Notes under the pieces: model-generated
What the model saw: the letters and a program-made list of their open reading frames with translations, nothing else
Database searches by the model: none
What the model was told of the DNA's origin: nothing
From: Colocasia esculenta
Lineage: Eukaryota; Streptophyta; Magnoliopsida; Alismatales; Araceae
Length of the DNA stretch: 64,000 bases
Assembly (NCBI GenBank): GCA_014218235.1
Contig: CM024756.1
Coordinates: 70,314,015 to 70,378,014, forward strand
Reading direction: 5' to 3'
Position numbers and translations under genes: made by a program
Part shown: in pieces, positions 53,443 to 64,000 of the stretch
Layout: each line of letters begins with the position of its first letter
How positions within the stretch are numbered: position 1 is the first letter of the stretch

Positions 53443-55930
53443 CACCTACTCCTTTATGTCCAGTATCTTTACTAGTTTTTCCTCCACAGTCAGATGTGGT
53501 TGAAGATCTAAATCCTCATGGCCAACGACATGTGCTGGTCTAACACATATTTTTTCAACATAGGTACATGGAACACATTGTGGATGTGGGACCATGAGGG
53601 TGGTAGGGCAGGTTGGTAAGCCACCTCTCCAACTCTGGCTAATATTTCAAAGGTCTCATATACCTGGGGCTAAACTTTCCTCTCCTATTGAACCTTAAGA
53701 CACCTTTAGTTGGAGATACTTTCAGAAACAGATGATCTCCAGCAGAGAATTCCAAAGGTCTTATTTTCTTGTCAACATAATCTTTTTCCTATATTGTGCT
53801 GTCATAATCCTTTTTTTTTATTAATTTGATCTTCTCCAAGTAATCCTAAATTAGATCTGACCCAATCAAACATTTATTCCCTACTTCAGACCAACAAATG
53901 GGGGACTTACAAGGTCTTTCGTATAGTGCTTCATACTGTGCCATTCCAATGCTAGAATGATAACTATTGTTATAGGCAAATTCAACTAGTGGTAGATGGT
54001 CATCCCAATTTCCTTGCCAATCAGATTGCATGCTCTCAACATATCTTCCAGTGTCCTGATGGTCCTTTCCAATTGCCCATTGGTTTGGGGATGGTATGTC
54101 GAGCTGAATTTCAACTGAGTGCCCAAAGCCGATTGCAAACTTCTCCAGAGTCTAGCTATAAATCTTGAGTCTCTGTCAAAAATGATGGACACATGAACAC
54201 CATGCAATCTCACTCTCTCTCTCTGATGTACATCTGAGCTAAACTTTCCACTGATGGGGTCTTGGTGAAGGAAAGAAAATGTACTGACTTGGTGACTCTG
54301 ACAACAATAACACAAATAGCATCGCGCTTCCTCTTGGTCCTAGGCAAGCTTGATACAAAATCCAGGTAATCTGATCCCACTTTCATACATGAATTTCAAT
54401 CTTATGTAGCAACCCAACTAGTCTTTGGTGTTCAGCCTTGACCAACTAGAAAGTCACATTTACTCACATTTCTTCAATGTATTTCTTCATACCATGCCAT
54501 CAGTAATGTTTCTTCATGTCTTTATACATATAGTGCTACCAGGATGGACTGAATACTTAGCTTTATGCCCTTTCATCAACAACACCTTCTTGATTTCTTC
54601 ATCTTCTAGAACACATAATCGGCCTTGAAATCTGACCACTCCATTTCATCTGTAATATACCCTGGCTTGTTTATCAATCCTTGCAAGCTCTGGCCTCTCA
54701 ATTGGTCTTCCACAATCTTGTCCAAAAGTACTGATCCCACTTTGAAATCAGCTAGTCTAATGCTCCTTGGTTCCAGACTAGGGTAGTGTGCTATCAATTT
54801 AGTCGTTTCTTTCCAATGCTGGTGTAATTGCAAAGCCATAAGCCTCTTCCTACTTAACCATCTGCCATGACATTGGCCTTTCCTAGATGATAATTCACTA
54901 TGAAGTAAAAATCCTTTAACAACTCTAACCATCTCCTCTGCCTCAAATTTAAATCCTTTTGAGGGAAAATGTACTTCAAACCTATGGTCAGTCTATACTT
55001 CAAATTGCTCCCCAAAATAATAGTGGCACCAGACCTTAGTGCGTGCACAATGGTTGCAAGTTCTAAATCATGATTTGGATAGTTCTTCTCATGGTCTCTT
55101 GATTACCTGGAGGCATAGCTACTACTCTTCCATACTGTATCCAAACACAATCAATTCCCTTCTGAGATGCATCAATGAAAGGACAAAACCTCTTGGGCCT
55201 TGGGGTAAGGTGAGAATAGGTGCTGAGGTGAGTTTCTCCTTTAGTTTCTGAAAGCTGCACTTACAATCCTTGATCCACACATATGGTACTCCCTTCTTAG
55301 TCAATTGGTCATAGGCAATGCTAAAGCAGATAATCCTTCAATGAATCTTCTTAATAACCAACTAGTCTTAAGAAGCTTCTGACCTCAGATAGATTTTTAG
55401 GACTCTCTTAGTTTAGAATAGTCTCAATCTGTCGGGATCAATCGACACACCATTCCCTGAAATTATATGCCCAAGATTGAACCTCCTTCTGCCAGAATTC
55501 ACACTTACTAAGCTTAACATATCGATGATTTTTCCTAAGGATTTCCAACATAATCATCAAGTGTTCTGCATGCTTTTTTTTTTGTGGGTGAGTAAACCAG
55601 AACATCATCTATAACAACACCACAAAACTGTCTAGATAAGGCTGAAAGATTTTATTCATCAAATCCATGAACATTGTTGGTTCATTAGTTAACCCGAATG
55701 ACATTACTAGAAACTCATAACGCCCATATCGGGTTCTAATGCGGTCTTGGGTATGTCCTCCTCTCTAATTCTGAACTGATGATATCCTGACCTCAAGTCT
55801 ATCTTGGAGAACACTAATACAGACTGAAGTTGATCGAACAAATCATCAATTTTGGGTGATGGGTACTTGATATGGCAATCGAATTTGTAGATGATGGCAG
55901 ACACTGTCGTTAAGAACCATTTCGACATGG
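53443..55930 (-). pseudogene. pol: chrA chromovirus pol (RT, RNase H, integrase)
   Basis: Minus strand, many frameshifts. RT: PSPKIDDLFDQLQSVLVFSK, IDLRSGYHQFRIREEDIPKT (55870-55730), then HAEHLMIMLEILRKNH and KLSKCEFWQKEVQ (55570-55480). RNase H: SFQKLKEKLTSAPILTLPQG, PFIDASQKGIDCVW (55270-55140), FPQKDLNLRQRRWLELLKDF, YHLGKANVMADG (54975-54860). Integrase: IIFDRDSRFIARLWRSLQSA and SSTYHPQTNGQLERTIRTLE (54190-54030), LVEFAYNNSYHSSIGMAQYE (54000-53930), then GDHLFLKVSPTKGVLRF near 53720. RT upstream of PSPKIDD, protease and gag are missing; the break is near 55880-55960, where copia sequence begins. Related to, but clearly distinct from, chrB pol. Confidence 0.88.
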
Positions 55931-55959
55931 TCTTTGTTGTCGTTTACCACACAGACTGC

Positions 55960-57055
55960 ATGTCATTCGAGTGAGAGAAGCCATATTGGATAACTCTTAT
56001 TCAACCCTCTATTATCATCGGGCCATTCACCTTATGTGTGTGACCCTCTAGGCTCAATACCAAGCTGACCATGAGTTGCACCTGTCAAAACCCTTCTGAC
56101 TTAGAACTCCTTCAGACTTAGTGAATTATTAACTCCATAAAGATTCACTCAAGTCATTGACTACGGATGTACTAGGGCACTGCGCCATAGTCCCCAGAAG
56201 GTACATGGGTATCAAATCCATTGGACCTTTCTGCCCACAGTTACCATATACCTTTAGTCCCTCATTCACTAATATCCCAGAGACTGTGTATAAGGCATGG
56301 TACTCTCAGCCTACACCGATCCATCCTGTTCTCACTCTTATCATTCTTCCAGAGAACTCCTTCTCTCTCAATCCGATTGAACCTAGCCACGGATTTGCTT
56401 GAGCAAGAACACATGGGATATTCCTCTCATAATACTGAGAGTGGATGATCCTTTATTGACACTCAATTGCCTTTGTAAGGTTGATTACCATTCTCAATAA
56501 TCAGTTTTACAAGATCTGGGACTTCCAAACCTATAAGTTCGGCATCAAAGAATGAAGTACTTAAACAAGACATCTTTGATGTGTCAAGTCTAAGGACCAG
56601 TTACACAATTGGACCTCGAGATCATTGTCTGACAATCAGGTATCATCAACCATACAACATTCTGAGATCAAATCATTTAGTGAACTCAATCTCCAATGAG
56701 CACTTGCACCATATCCCTAGCGTCTCCACACAAGTAGCTATGAGACTAGCTACCTCCATCATATGGATGTGTATATAGCATATTGTTCTATCCGGTTATC
56801 TTAATTTCCTTCTCGAGTAACCTATGACCAGGACTATTTAGGATCTGTGTTTAACGAGAATTGGTCTCATTATCATGATCTCATCATGATCCAATTCCCT
56901 TTGCAAAAAACTATAGACATCGTAACATAAACATCATCATATGCATGTAACATAAAATGAGAAGTTCCATTAATATTATTACCAAAAGAGATTAGTACAT
57001 GATTAAAAGTGTCATAACTAATGTGAGTTGGCTTGCAGGGCACTCATAACTAGCA
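55960..57055 (-). mobile_element. copK 3' LTR (Ty1/copia)
   Basis: Placed by its neighbours: RNase H/RT of a minus-strand copia element begins at 57060, separated only by the purine tract CAAGTGGGAGATT (minus strand, 57056-57068). The LTR starts TGCTAGTTATGAGTGCC on the minus strand at 57055. The left end is uncertain, between 55880 and 56010. No open frame here looks real. Confidence 0.6.
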
Positions 57056-57059
57056 ATCT

Positions 57060-58206
57060 CCCACTTGACCTAAAGCCATCACCTATATGTCTGATCCCCA
57101 TCAGACCTCGGTGTCGCTTAAAGACAATCTGAGTCATGGCTTTGTCAGCGGATCTGCAATGTTATCTTCGGATGGAACTCTTTCCACTGCTACATCACCA
57201 TGGGCCACGATCTCTCTGATTAAGTGGAACCTCCTCAGAATGTGCTTAGACTTCTGATGAGACCTAGTTCCTTTGCTTGAGCAATCTCCCCGTTGTTGTC
57301 GCAGAACTATGGAGTGGGCTCTTCATGGCCAAGCACCACTCCAAGATCTACGATGAACTTCTTCATCCAGACCACTTCCTTTTCTACTTCTGCTGCATAA
57401 TGTACTCCACCTCAGTGGTTGAGTCAACACTTGTCTCTTGCTTGGAACTCTTCAGCTTACTGCTCCTCCATTCAGGGTAAACACAAACCCTAAGTTAGAC
57501 TTGCTATCATCGACATCAGACTGAAAACTCGAGTTTGTGTAGCCTTCAAACTTGAGGCCACATTCTCCATATACTAGTAAAAGATCCTTAGTCCTTCTCA
57601 AGTACTTAAGGATACACTCTACTACTTTTTAGTGTTCCAACCTGAATCCGCCTAATACCTGCCCGTAACACTTAGAGCATACGTTACATCAGGCCTAGTA
57701 CATAGAATAGCATAGATGATAGAACCTATCGTAGAGGCATAGGGTATTCTATCCATGTTTTCCATTTCTTCTAGAGTCTTTGAGGGCATACTCTTAGAAA
57801 GTGAAATTCCATGTCTCATCGGTATGAGATTCCTCTTGGAATTTTCCATGCCAAACCTTTTGGCAATGGTGTCTATGTACTTGGACTGGGACAAGCCAAT
57901 CATCCTCTTAGATCTATCTCTATAGATCCAAATCCCCAAAATACAAGATGCTTCCCCTAAGTCATTCATGGAGAAATTCTTTGATAGCCAAGCCTTTACT
58001 GTGGACGACATTCCTACACCATTCCCAATGATAAGGATGTCATCTACATACAACACCAAGAAGGTGATAGCGTGTAAGTGTGGTCTAATGAATCCCTTTT
58101 CTGATCTATATACTGATCTGAACATATTTATAAATTTTCGTCTCTTAGAACTCCATAACAAAATGGGGTTGTAAAGGAAAAACATAACACTCGTGGAAAT
58201 GGCCAT
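57060..58206 (-). pseudogene. pol: copK RT and RNase H
   Basis: Minus strand. The RT C-terminal half (58206-57652) is open for 184 codons: FLVLYVDDILIIGNG (intact YVDD), AWLSKNFSMNDLGEASCILG, GLSQSKYIDTIAKRFGMENS, PYASTIGSIIYAILCTRPDV. RNase H follows in shifted frames: LVYGECGLKFEGYTNSSFQS, DVDDSKSNLGFVFTLNGGAV, SWKSSKQETSVDSTTEVEY (57560-57400). The sequence type is that of non-Sirevirus plant copia elements (Tork/Angela-like by eye, uncertain). RT N-terminal half, integrase, gag and 5' LTR are missing beyond 58206. This is the longest intact coding stretch in the window's copia remains, so it may be among the younger ones. Confidence 0.87.
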
Positions 58207-58245
58207 AACTATACTCTTAGAAAGTAAACTGTCTAATCTTTTTAG
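58207..58245. other. Junction between two head-to-head pol remnants
   Basis: Minus-strand copK RT ends and plus-strand sirL integrase begins within ~40 bp. No LTR, target duplication or filler sequence is recognisable. Confidence 0.6.
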
Positions 58246-60298
58246 GCTGAAGCTGTAAATACAGCTAATTTCATTTTGAATAGAGCATTGTTAAGACTAA
58301 AGATCAGAAAAACCCCATATGAATTGTTAAAGAATAAAAGGCTCAGTGTGTCCTACTTCAAAGTCTTTGTATGTAATTTTTTTTCATAATAACAACAAAG
58401 AAAATTTTGATAAATTTGATGCCAAGAGTTTTGAATCTATTTTCTTAGGATATTTTGAAAATTCAAGAGCATATAGAGTTTACATTATGAAAAATAAGAC
58501 CGTGGAAGAATCTCCACATGTCACTTTTGATGAGAATTCCATAAAAACTGGCATTTCTTACTCTTGCAGGGTTCCACTTTGTGATGATGAAAATGATTTC
58601 CTTGAAACTCCATCAACAAATCTTGAAGAGCAGGAAGGACCAAGTGAACATGAGGCTATTCAAATACCTACCACAAGTGATTCAGGTAATCATGCTCCTG
58701 AAATTCATGCGGATAATGAGGTATTTCTAAACCTAGATTCTTAAAGGACCATCCTCTTGCAAGTGTTGTTGGTAATTTGGAGGATGGAGTCAGAACAAAA
58801 TCATCATTTCAATTGTAATTAATGAGGATTTTTGACACTAATTTCCTAGGTTGAGCCCAAATCTATTGGTGAAGCTTTGTCTTGTGATACTGGATAAATG
58901 CTATGCATGAAGAGCTTCATCAATTTGAAAGAAATCAAGTCTGGGACTTAGTACCAAAACCCTCTGACTAGACTATAGTCATTGGCATAAGATGGGTATT
59001 TAGAAAGAAATTGAATGAATGAGGTCAATTGTTAGAAATAAAGAAGACTTGTTGCTCAAGGGTACAACAAAAAATTTGGTATTGATTTTGACGAGTCCTA
59101 TGCTCCGTAGCAAGGCTTGAACCTGTTTGAATCTTTTTTGCCTTTGTTGCATCTTTGAAATTCAAAGTTTTTCAAATAGATGTCAAAGTGCATTCTTAAA
59201 TGGTTACATAAAGAAAATATTTTTGTCAAACAACCCCCTGGTTTTGAAAATGATAAATTTCCTGATCATATTTTCAAGCTTAATAAGGCTCTATATGGTC
59301 TCAAACAAGCTCCAAGAGCTTGGTATGACCGTTTGAGCTCTTTCCTTGTAAATAAGGTAACATTAGAGGAAAAATTGATTAAACTCTCTTCACAAAAAAT
59401 GTAAATAATTGTTTCATTATTGTTCAAGTTTATGTGGATGATACCATTTTTGGATCAACAATAATGCTTTGTGTATTGAGTTTGCCCATCTTATGCAATC
59501 TGAATTTGAAATGAGCCTAATAGATGAACTCAATTTTTTTCTAGGTTTGCAAGTGCATCAAACTTCTAAAGGAATATTTCTGGAGTCAAATAAAATATGT
59601 CGAAGAATTAATCAAAATATTTGATTTCCAGCACATCAAGCCATCTAGCACACGAATGGCTACAAATGTAAGACTTGAAAGTGATGCTTCTAGTAAGTCT
59701 GTCGATGCCAAAACTTACAGAGGTATGATTGGCTCCCTTCTTCATTTGACTATTTCTAGACCAAACATCCAATTCAGTGTACACGTGTGTGAGATTTCAA
59801 GCAATCCTAAGGATAGTCCATGACTGCTGTCAAGAGAATCTTTAAATATCTTCTTAATTCATGTGATCTAGGGCTTTGGTATCCTACTGGATTTAAATTG
59901 GATTTGATTGCATATAATGATGTTGATTATGCAGGGTGCAAACTTAATAGGAAAAGTACTAGTGGTTTATGTTTATATCTAGGTGGTTGTCTTATTTCTT
60001 GCACTTCCAAAAAGTAACACTCTGTAGCTCTCTCTACTGCAGAAGCTGAGTATGTTGCAGCAGATAGCTGTGGAACCCAGGTTCTTTGGGTTAAGCATCA
60101 ACTCCTAGATTATAATCACACATTAGGTTGTATTTCAATTCTTGTGATAACACTAGTGCTATAATTTGTCTAAAAATCTCATTCAGCACTCACGCACAAA
60201 ACACATTGATATCAACATCATTTCCTTCGAGATGAGGTTCAAAGAAATCTTTTGAACTCCATTTCATTGACATAGATAAGCAAATTATAGACTTTTTT
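58246..60298 (+). pseudogene. pol: sirL: Sirevirus integrase end, RT and RNase H
   Basis: Plus strand. Integrase C-terminal part: AEAVNTANFILNRALLRLKI, KTPYELLKNKRLSVSYFKVF, SIFLGYFENSRAYRV (58246-58480), with a linker open to 58744. RT: EELHQFERNQVWDLVPKPSD near 58910-58970, FVKQPPGFENDK, IFKLNKALYGLKQAPRAWYD (59220-59330), FIDELN-type pieces, then AKTYRGMIGSLLHLTISRPN near 59705-59765. RNase H: RIFKYLLNSCDLGLWYPTGF, NDVDYAGCKLNRKSTSGLCL, SVALSTAEAEYVAADSCGTQ, SRTKHIDI (59826-60215). The motif set is Sirevirus-like. Many frameshifts. The element stops at 60298, where a chrA LTR inserted. It shows what type of pol could once have served sirC/sirD. Confidence 0.88.
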
Positions 60299-62535
60299 AT
60301 AGAACCCCGAAATTTTAATTACATAAAATTCAAAAATGGAAACAAATAATTTCCATAATATCAGAGTATTTAAACATACGTATCATTATCGTATGTGCTA
60401 AAACACGTCAGAAAATTCCGTAAAAATTATAATCAACCCCACACATTATTCCTCAGTGTTCCACAAAGAAATTCATATGACAAAAATCCGATTAACCAAG
60501 TGTACATCACATGGTGACCGATTATCCAAATAAGGAAACAAGTCGGAAAACCGTTAACACGGAAATATGACACAATCATAAATTAATAAAAATGTTGGAG
60601 AGACTTCCAACATTATATATTAATGACCCAATATTATAATTGAGCCAATGGACAACATTTGGCCCAAAATCAAATGAAGCAAGAAAATGCATGGAAATTC
60701 GCAACTCTGATGAGGCTAAAATAGAAGGGGGTATTTAGGGAAAATCCCAAGGCAATTAGCCTTTCTTGGAAACTCAAATTTGTAATTAACCATGGTGGGA
60801 GGTTTCCTAAAGCCTCACACACTCTAATGGGAAGAAATCCTCAAATTTGGAAAGTAATATGTGGAAACCGCAACTTGGCTTTCCTTGTTGCAATAGAACT
60901 CTTAAAACTCATGGTTGCTTAAATAATCTTCACCCAAACCCTAGGGTCGAGTTTACAACCTTCTGGGGTCGTGTGGAGGAGCTCTTGGTGGCTGGGGAGC
61001 TGTGGATCGACCACAAGAAGGACATCTTCTTCCCCTATTCGTCTGCAACGACTATGCAAACCGTCCCCTTGGAGTCAGCAAAGGTTGGTCAAACCTAAAT
61101 CCCATCGTGCAAGGCTTATACTGGAAAGAGGGTTAAGTCTACTTCCTAGCCAATTGGAATGCACAATTTTCGTGCAGTATACACGAAGTATTAATCATTC
61201 TTCAACAGTGGTCTGAACAAGGATTTCTAAAGAATGAGACTTCATCAACCCAGAAGGTAGGTTTTCTTGGGCCAAACTTAACAATCCTATACCAATGTGT
61301 AGAGCATCAAGTTAACTTTCGTTTACCACTGATTTCATCATTTTCCATTTAGTACATCATGATTTATAGGCGTTTTGCCAAGTTGAGCATGTTAGGGTCT
61401 TTTCCTGTTCAATTAGATTTATCATGCATCTCGAGCCATTTAAAATTATTTAAAAATCCCAGTTCTCTCCTCTGTCATGTTCCCAACAACTTTCATGTTG
61501 AGACTTTTGTCCGAAAAGCCCTAGTTTAGAAGATATAAGCGTTGCATAGATTGAACCCCTCTTGAGTGCAGTTTTTCTGCGTTTTCGTCTGGACCCTGAA
61601 CTGTCCGTTCAGAGGACGCAGCTCAAGCCTCTAGTATCGTGATGCTTCTGGGTGACGTGACCCTTTGAAAGGCATCTGGGAGACCTGACGCATTTAACGC
61701 GTTGACGGGTCAACCTGCGCGTGGTCTTCGCACTGTCTGTGGAGTCAGCGCCACTCTGAACCGTGACGGCCGCCCATATGGTTTCAGACAGTTTCCCACC
61801 CAAGCTTTTATTAAAGGAATTTTCTTGAACGTGACCCTTTCCCACGACGTGATTCAATCATGAACGCGGCCCCCAGTGTGGACGTGATTTTGGAATTTCA
61901 CTATTTCGCTGGTTTTCACTGTGCAATGTGTTTTGAAGTGAGTCCACTGTGTTGGACGCATATTCCAAAGCTTACCCGAGTCCTTTTAACATGGTATCAA
62001 GTGTGTAATTTGTGTATCATGGGTCTGATCATTACATGATCTCTGTTTAATGGCATAAAAGTGTTTAACCTATTTAAAAGCTTAATACATGAATGTTATC
62101 TAATTGCTCCTTAAATGTGATGATCCATTCATGCAACTTGTGATTTAATCTTCCTACTGTTTTACCATTTTTAAATGATAATTGTTATCTTAAAATCTTG
62201 CAAACCATGATTAGTTAAAGTGCATAGTTTTAGCCATGTTATCTTGTTAAGTGCTTTCCGCGAGTTTGGAACCGGTGGATTGTGGATTGAGATGCGTACA
62301 TCACTACACACTTGCACAGCTAGGCAGCCCTTTCTTGGGGATTTGGAAGCTCTCTATCGGACATTCCGAATCGGTAGACTATCGACCTTTTCTCTAAGAC
62401 CTCCGTAAATCTCCGCTCTTCGTGGATTCCCACATGGAGGTCGAGTTGATTGTACCATTGAAGTTCCCTGGAGATAGCGTGTACTTCCTCTCTCATCTTG
62501 TTCTCGTCAGTGTGACTTACAATCTAGACTAAAGC
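60299..62535 (+). mobile_element. chrA LTR, plus orientation, truncated
   Basis: Reverse complement of the other chrA LTRs: starts TATAGAACCCCGAAATTTTA, matching their minus-strand starts (TGTAGCACCC); CpG cluster at 61590-61890; U5-side block at 62410-62535. The last ~1.18 kb (the part present at 62536-63711 in the next copy) is missing, and the cut is exactly at the start of that copy. Confidence 0.8.
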
Positions 62536-64000
62536 TGTCATGTCCCGAGAATTTCACAGCGGATATTAACAATAATTCGAAAATAATTCGATTCGATATC
62601 CCGAGACATAACAGTCGGTAAATAAGCCTCTAACTAGCACGCACTAAATGTATAACAACATATTTCATCATAATAGGGCCCTAATATTGAACTCAACTTA
62701 TCTTGTATTCAAATCTCAACTCATTGTATTCCAAATGGAAACTATTACAGGACTAAGACTCAATAAAAAGGGAAATTACATTTATTCCTCGCTTCCTACT
62801 ACATGAGTCTAACACTCAAAGCAAACTAGTATGACTAGACTCATAGTTGGAATGCTCATCAATCGACGCATTCCCATCCTCGACTTGCTCCTCCTCTTGA
62901 ACTTCATGGTCACCTAGATTGGGTAAAGTAGGGAATGAGCAACTAGCCCAGTAGGATTTATATCTCAATGTGTGGGCAATGATATAAGTGATTAGCAATT
63001 TAGAACTAGTAAGCACGATGAATGTCATGATATGCATGTGCGAATAAAACTCATTAATGCATGATACGTGGACAAGCTAGATAGAGTGATCATGATAGAA
63101 CAAGATTTTTGAACAGGATGACAAGATAGAACTAGCAAAGATCACTTTGTACAAGCACGCAAGATTTCACTTGATGTCAAGAACGCAAGATATCACAATT
63201 ACATTAAATGCAGGATGGCCATATCACGCAAGCAAGCAAGCAAGAAAGTATGAGCACGATAATGTAACACTAATCAGGCACGTAGACACTAATGTACACC
63301 GAGAAAAGATCCATCAAGAATGTACACCAGGACACTGTATATGGTTATTGTATCTATCATTCAACACGACACGCATGACTCCCAGCGCAGATGCAATGCC
63401 AGTAATCATTATACCCATGGTTAATAGTATATTTATGACTCTCCGTCATTGGGGCTAGACTGGAGCCCTTGGACACTCGCCGTGCCCGTCATCATCTCAC
63501 TTAAATTTTAAATGTAGATACCCACAGTCATTAATAATGGACAAATGGCCAATGAGAGTTTCAATAAGTAAGCATGTCTATGTCATGTTCATGATGATGA
63601 TGAGAACAAGAAATAATTAAATTGAACACGATTTCATGACAACAATGGTCCAGAGAAAATTGGGCAGCATAGCGGTACGATTTATACTTTTGTTTATTTT
63701 TTACATTAATGGCTTTAGTCTAGATTATAAATCATACTCACGAGAACAAGAAGAGAAAGGAAGTGCACGCTATCTCCAGGAACATCAATGGTACAACCAA
63801 CTCGTCGGCCATGTGGGAATCCATGGTCAGAGGAGATTATGAGGCCTTGAAGAAAAAGTCACTAGTCTACCGATTCGGAATGACCGGTAAGAGTTTCTGA
63901 TTTCCCAAGAAAAGGGCTGCCTAGATGTGCAAGTGTGTAGTGATGTACGCGTCTCAATTCACGGTCTCAAACTTGCGGAAAACACTTAACATGATGTCAT
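62536..64000 (-). mobile_element. chrA LTR, minus orientation, cut by window end
   Basis: Begins TGTCATGTCCC (minus strand ends GGGACATGACA), matching TGTCACGCCCC at 43193. CCCAGTAGGATTTATATCTCA (62948-62968) parallels CCCAGTAGGACTTAAATCTCA at 43569; the block GGTACAACCAACTCGTCGG is at 63789. 63712-64000 forms an inverted repeat with 62247-62535. Confidence 0.85.

Overview
This window looks like plant nuclear intergenic DNA built almost entirely from nested, decayed LTR retrotransposons. The evidence is Ty3/gypsy chromovirus pol genes with a chromodomain-like tail, Ty1/copia elements with Sirevirus hallmarks (repeated AAAAAGGGGGAGA tracts, long gag with CCHC knuckles and a WVPK motif), primer-binding sites matching plant initiator tRNA-Met, and 5-bp target duplications. 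I found no host gene, rRNA, tRNA or CRISPR array. Every recognisable coding piece is broken by stops, frameshifts or insertions. The species cannot be named from this; a large, repeat-rich angiosperm genome is the best guess. Family names used here (chrA, chrB, sirC, sirD, gyE, sirF, sirG, copK, sirL) are local labels.

Layout. 1-1316: a chrA LTR piece. 1317-5990: the 3' part of a plus-strand Sirevirus (sirF: unidentified extra ORF, two polypurine tracts, 3' LTR). 5991-8140 and 16694-22667: a gypsy-derived block (gyE) with a Tat/Ogre-like gag on the minus strand and two related LTR pieces. It is split by sirD (8141-16687), a minus-strand gag-only Sirevirus with both LTRs and an AGGAC target duplication. 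22668-27107: the 5' half of a minus-strand chromovirus (chrB-minus). 27108-51428: a plus-strand chromovirus (chrB-plus) that is host to three direct insertions: sirC (28560-39486, duplication AGTAG, itself carrying the solo LTR sirG), a reversed chrB-like solo LTR (40975-42999) and a 3.65-kb chrA solo LTR (43193-46845, duplication CCAAC). 51429-55930: a minus-strand chrA element (3' LTR plus pol). About 55960-58206: a minus-strand copia element (copK). 58246-60298: plus-strand Sirevirus pol (sirL). 60299-64000: two chrA LTRs in inverted orientation.

The parts with most biological interest are non-coding. sirC and sirD have gag and cis signals but no protease, integrase or reverse transcriptase. 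In the place of pol they carry an ~87-bp repeat with a conserved hairpin whose stem shows a compensatory change. Their LTRs carry arrays of mini-hairpins whose stems also co-vary. These elements could only move with enzymes supplied in trans, for example by a Sirevirus of the sirL type.
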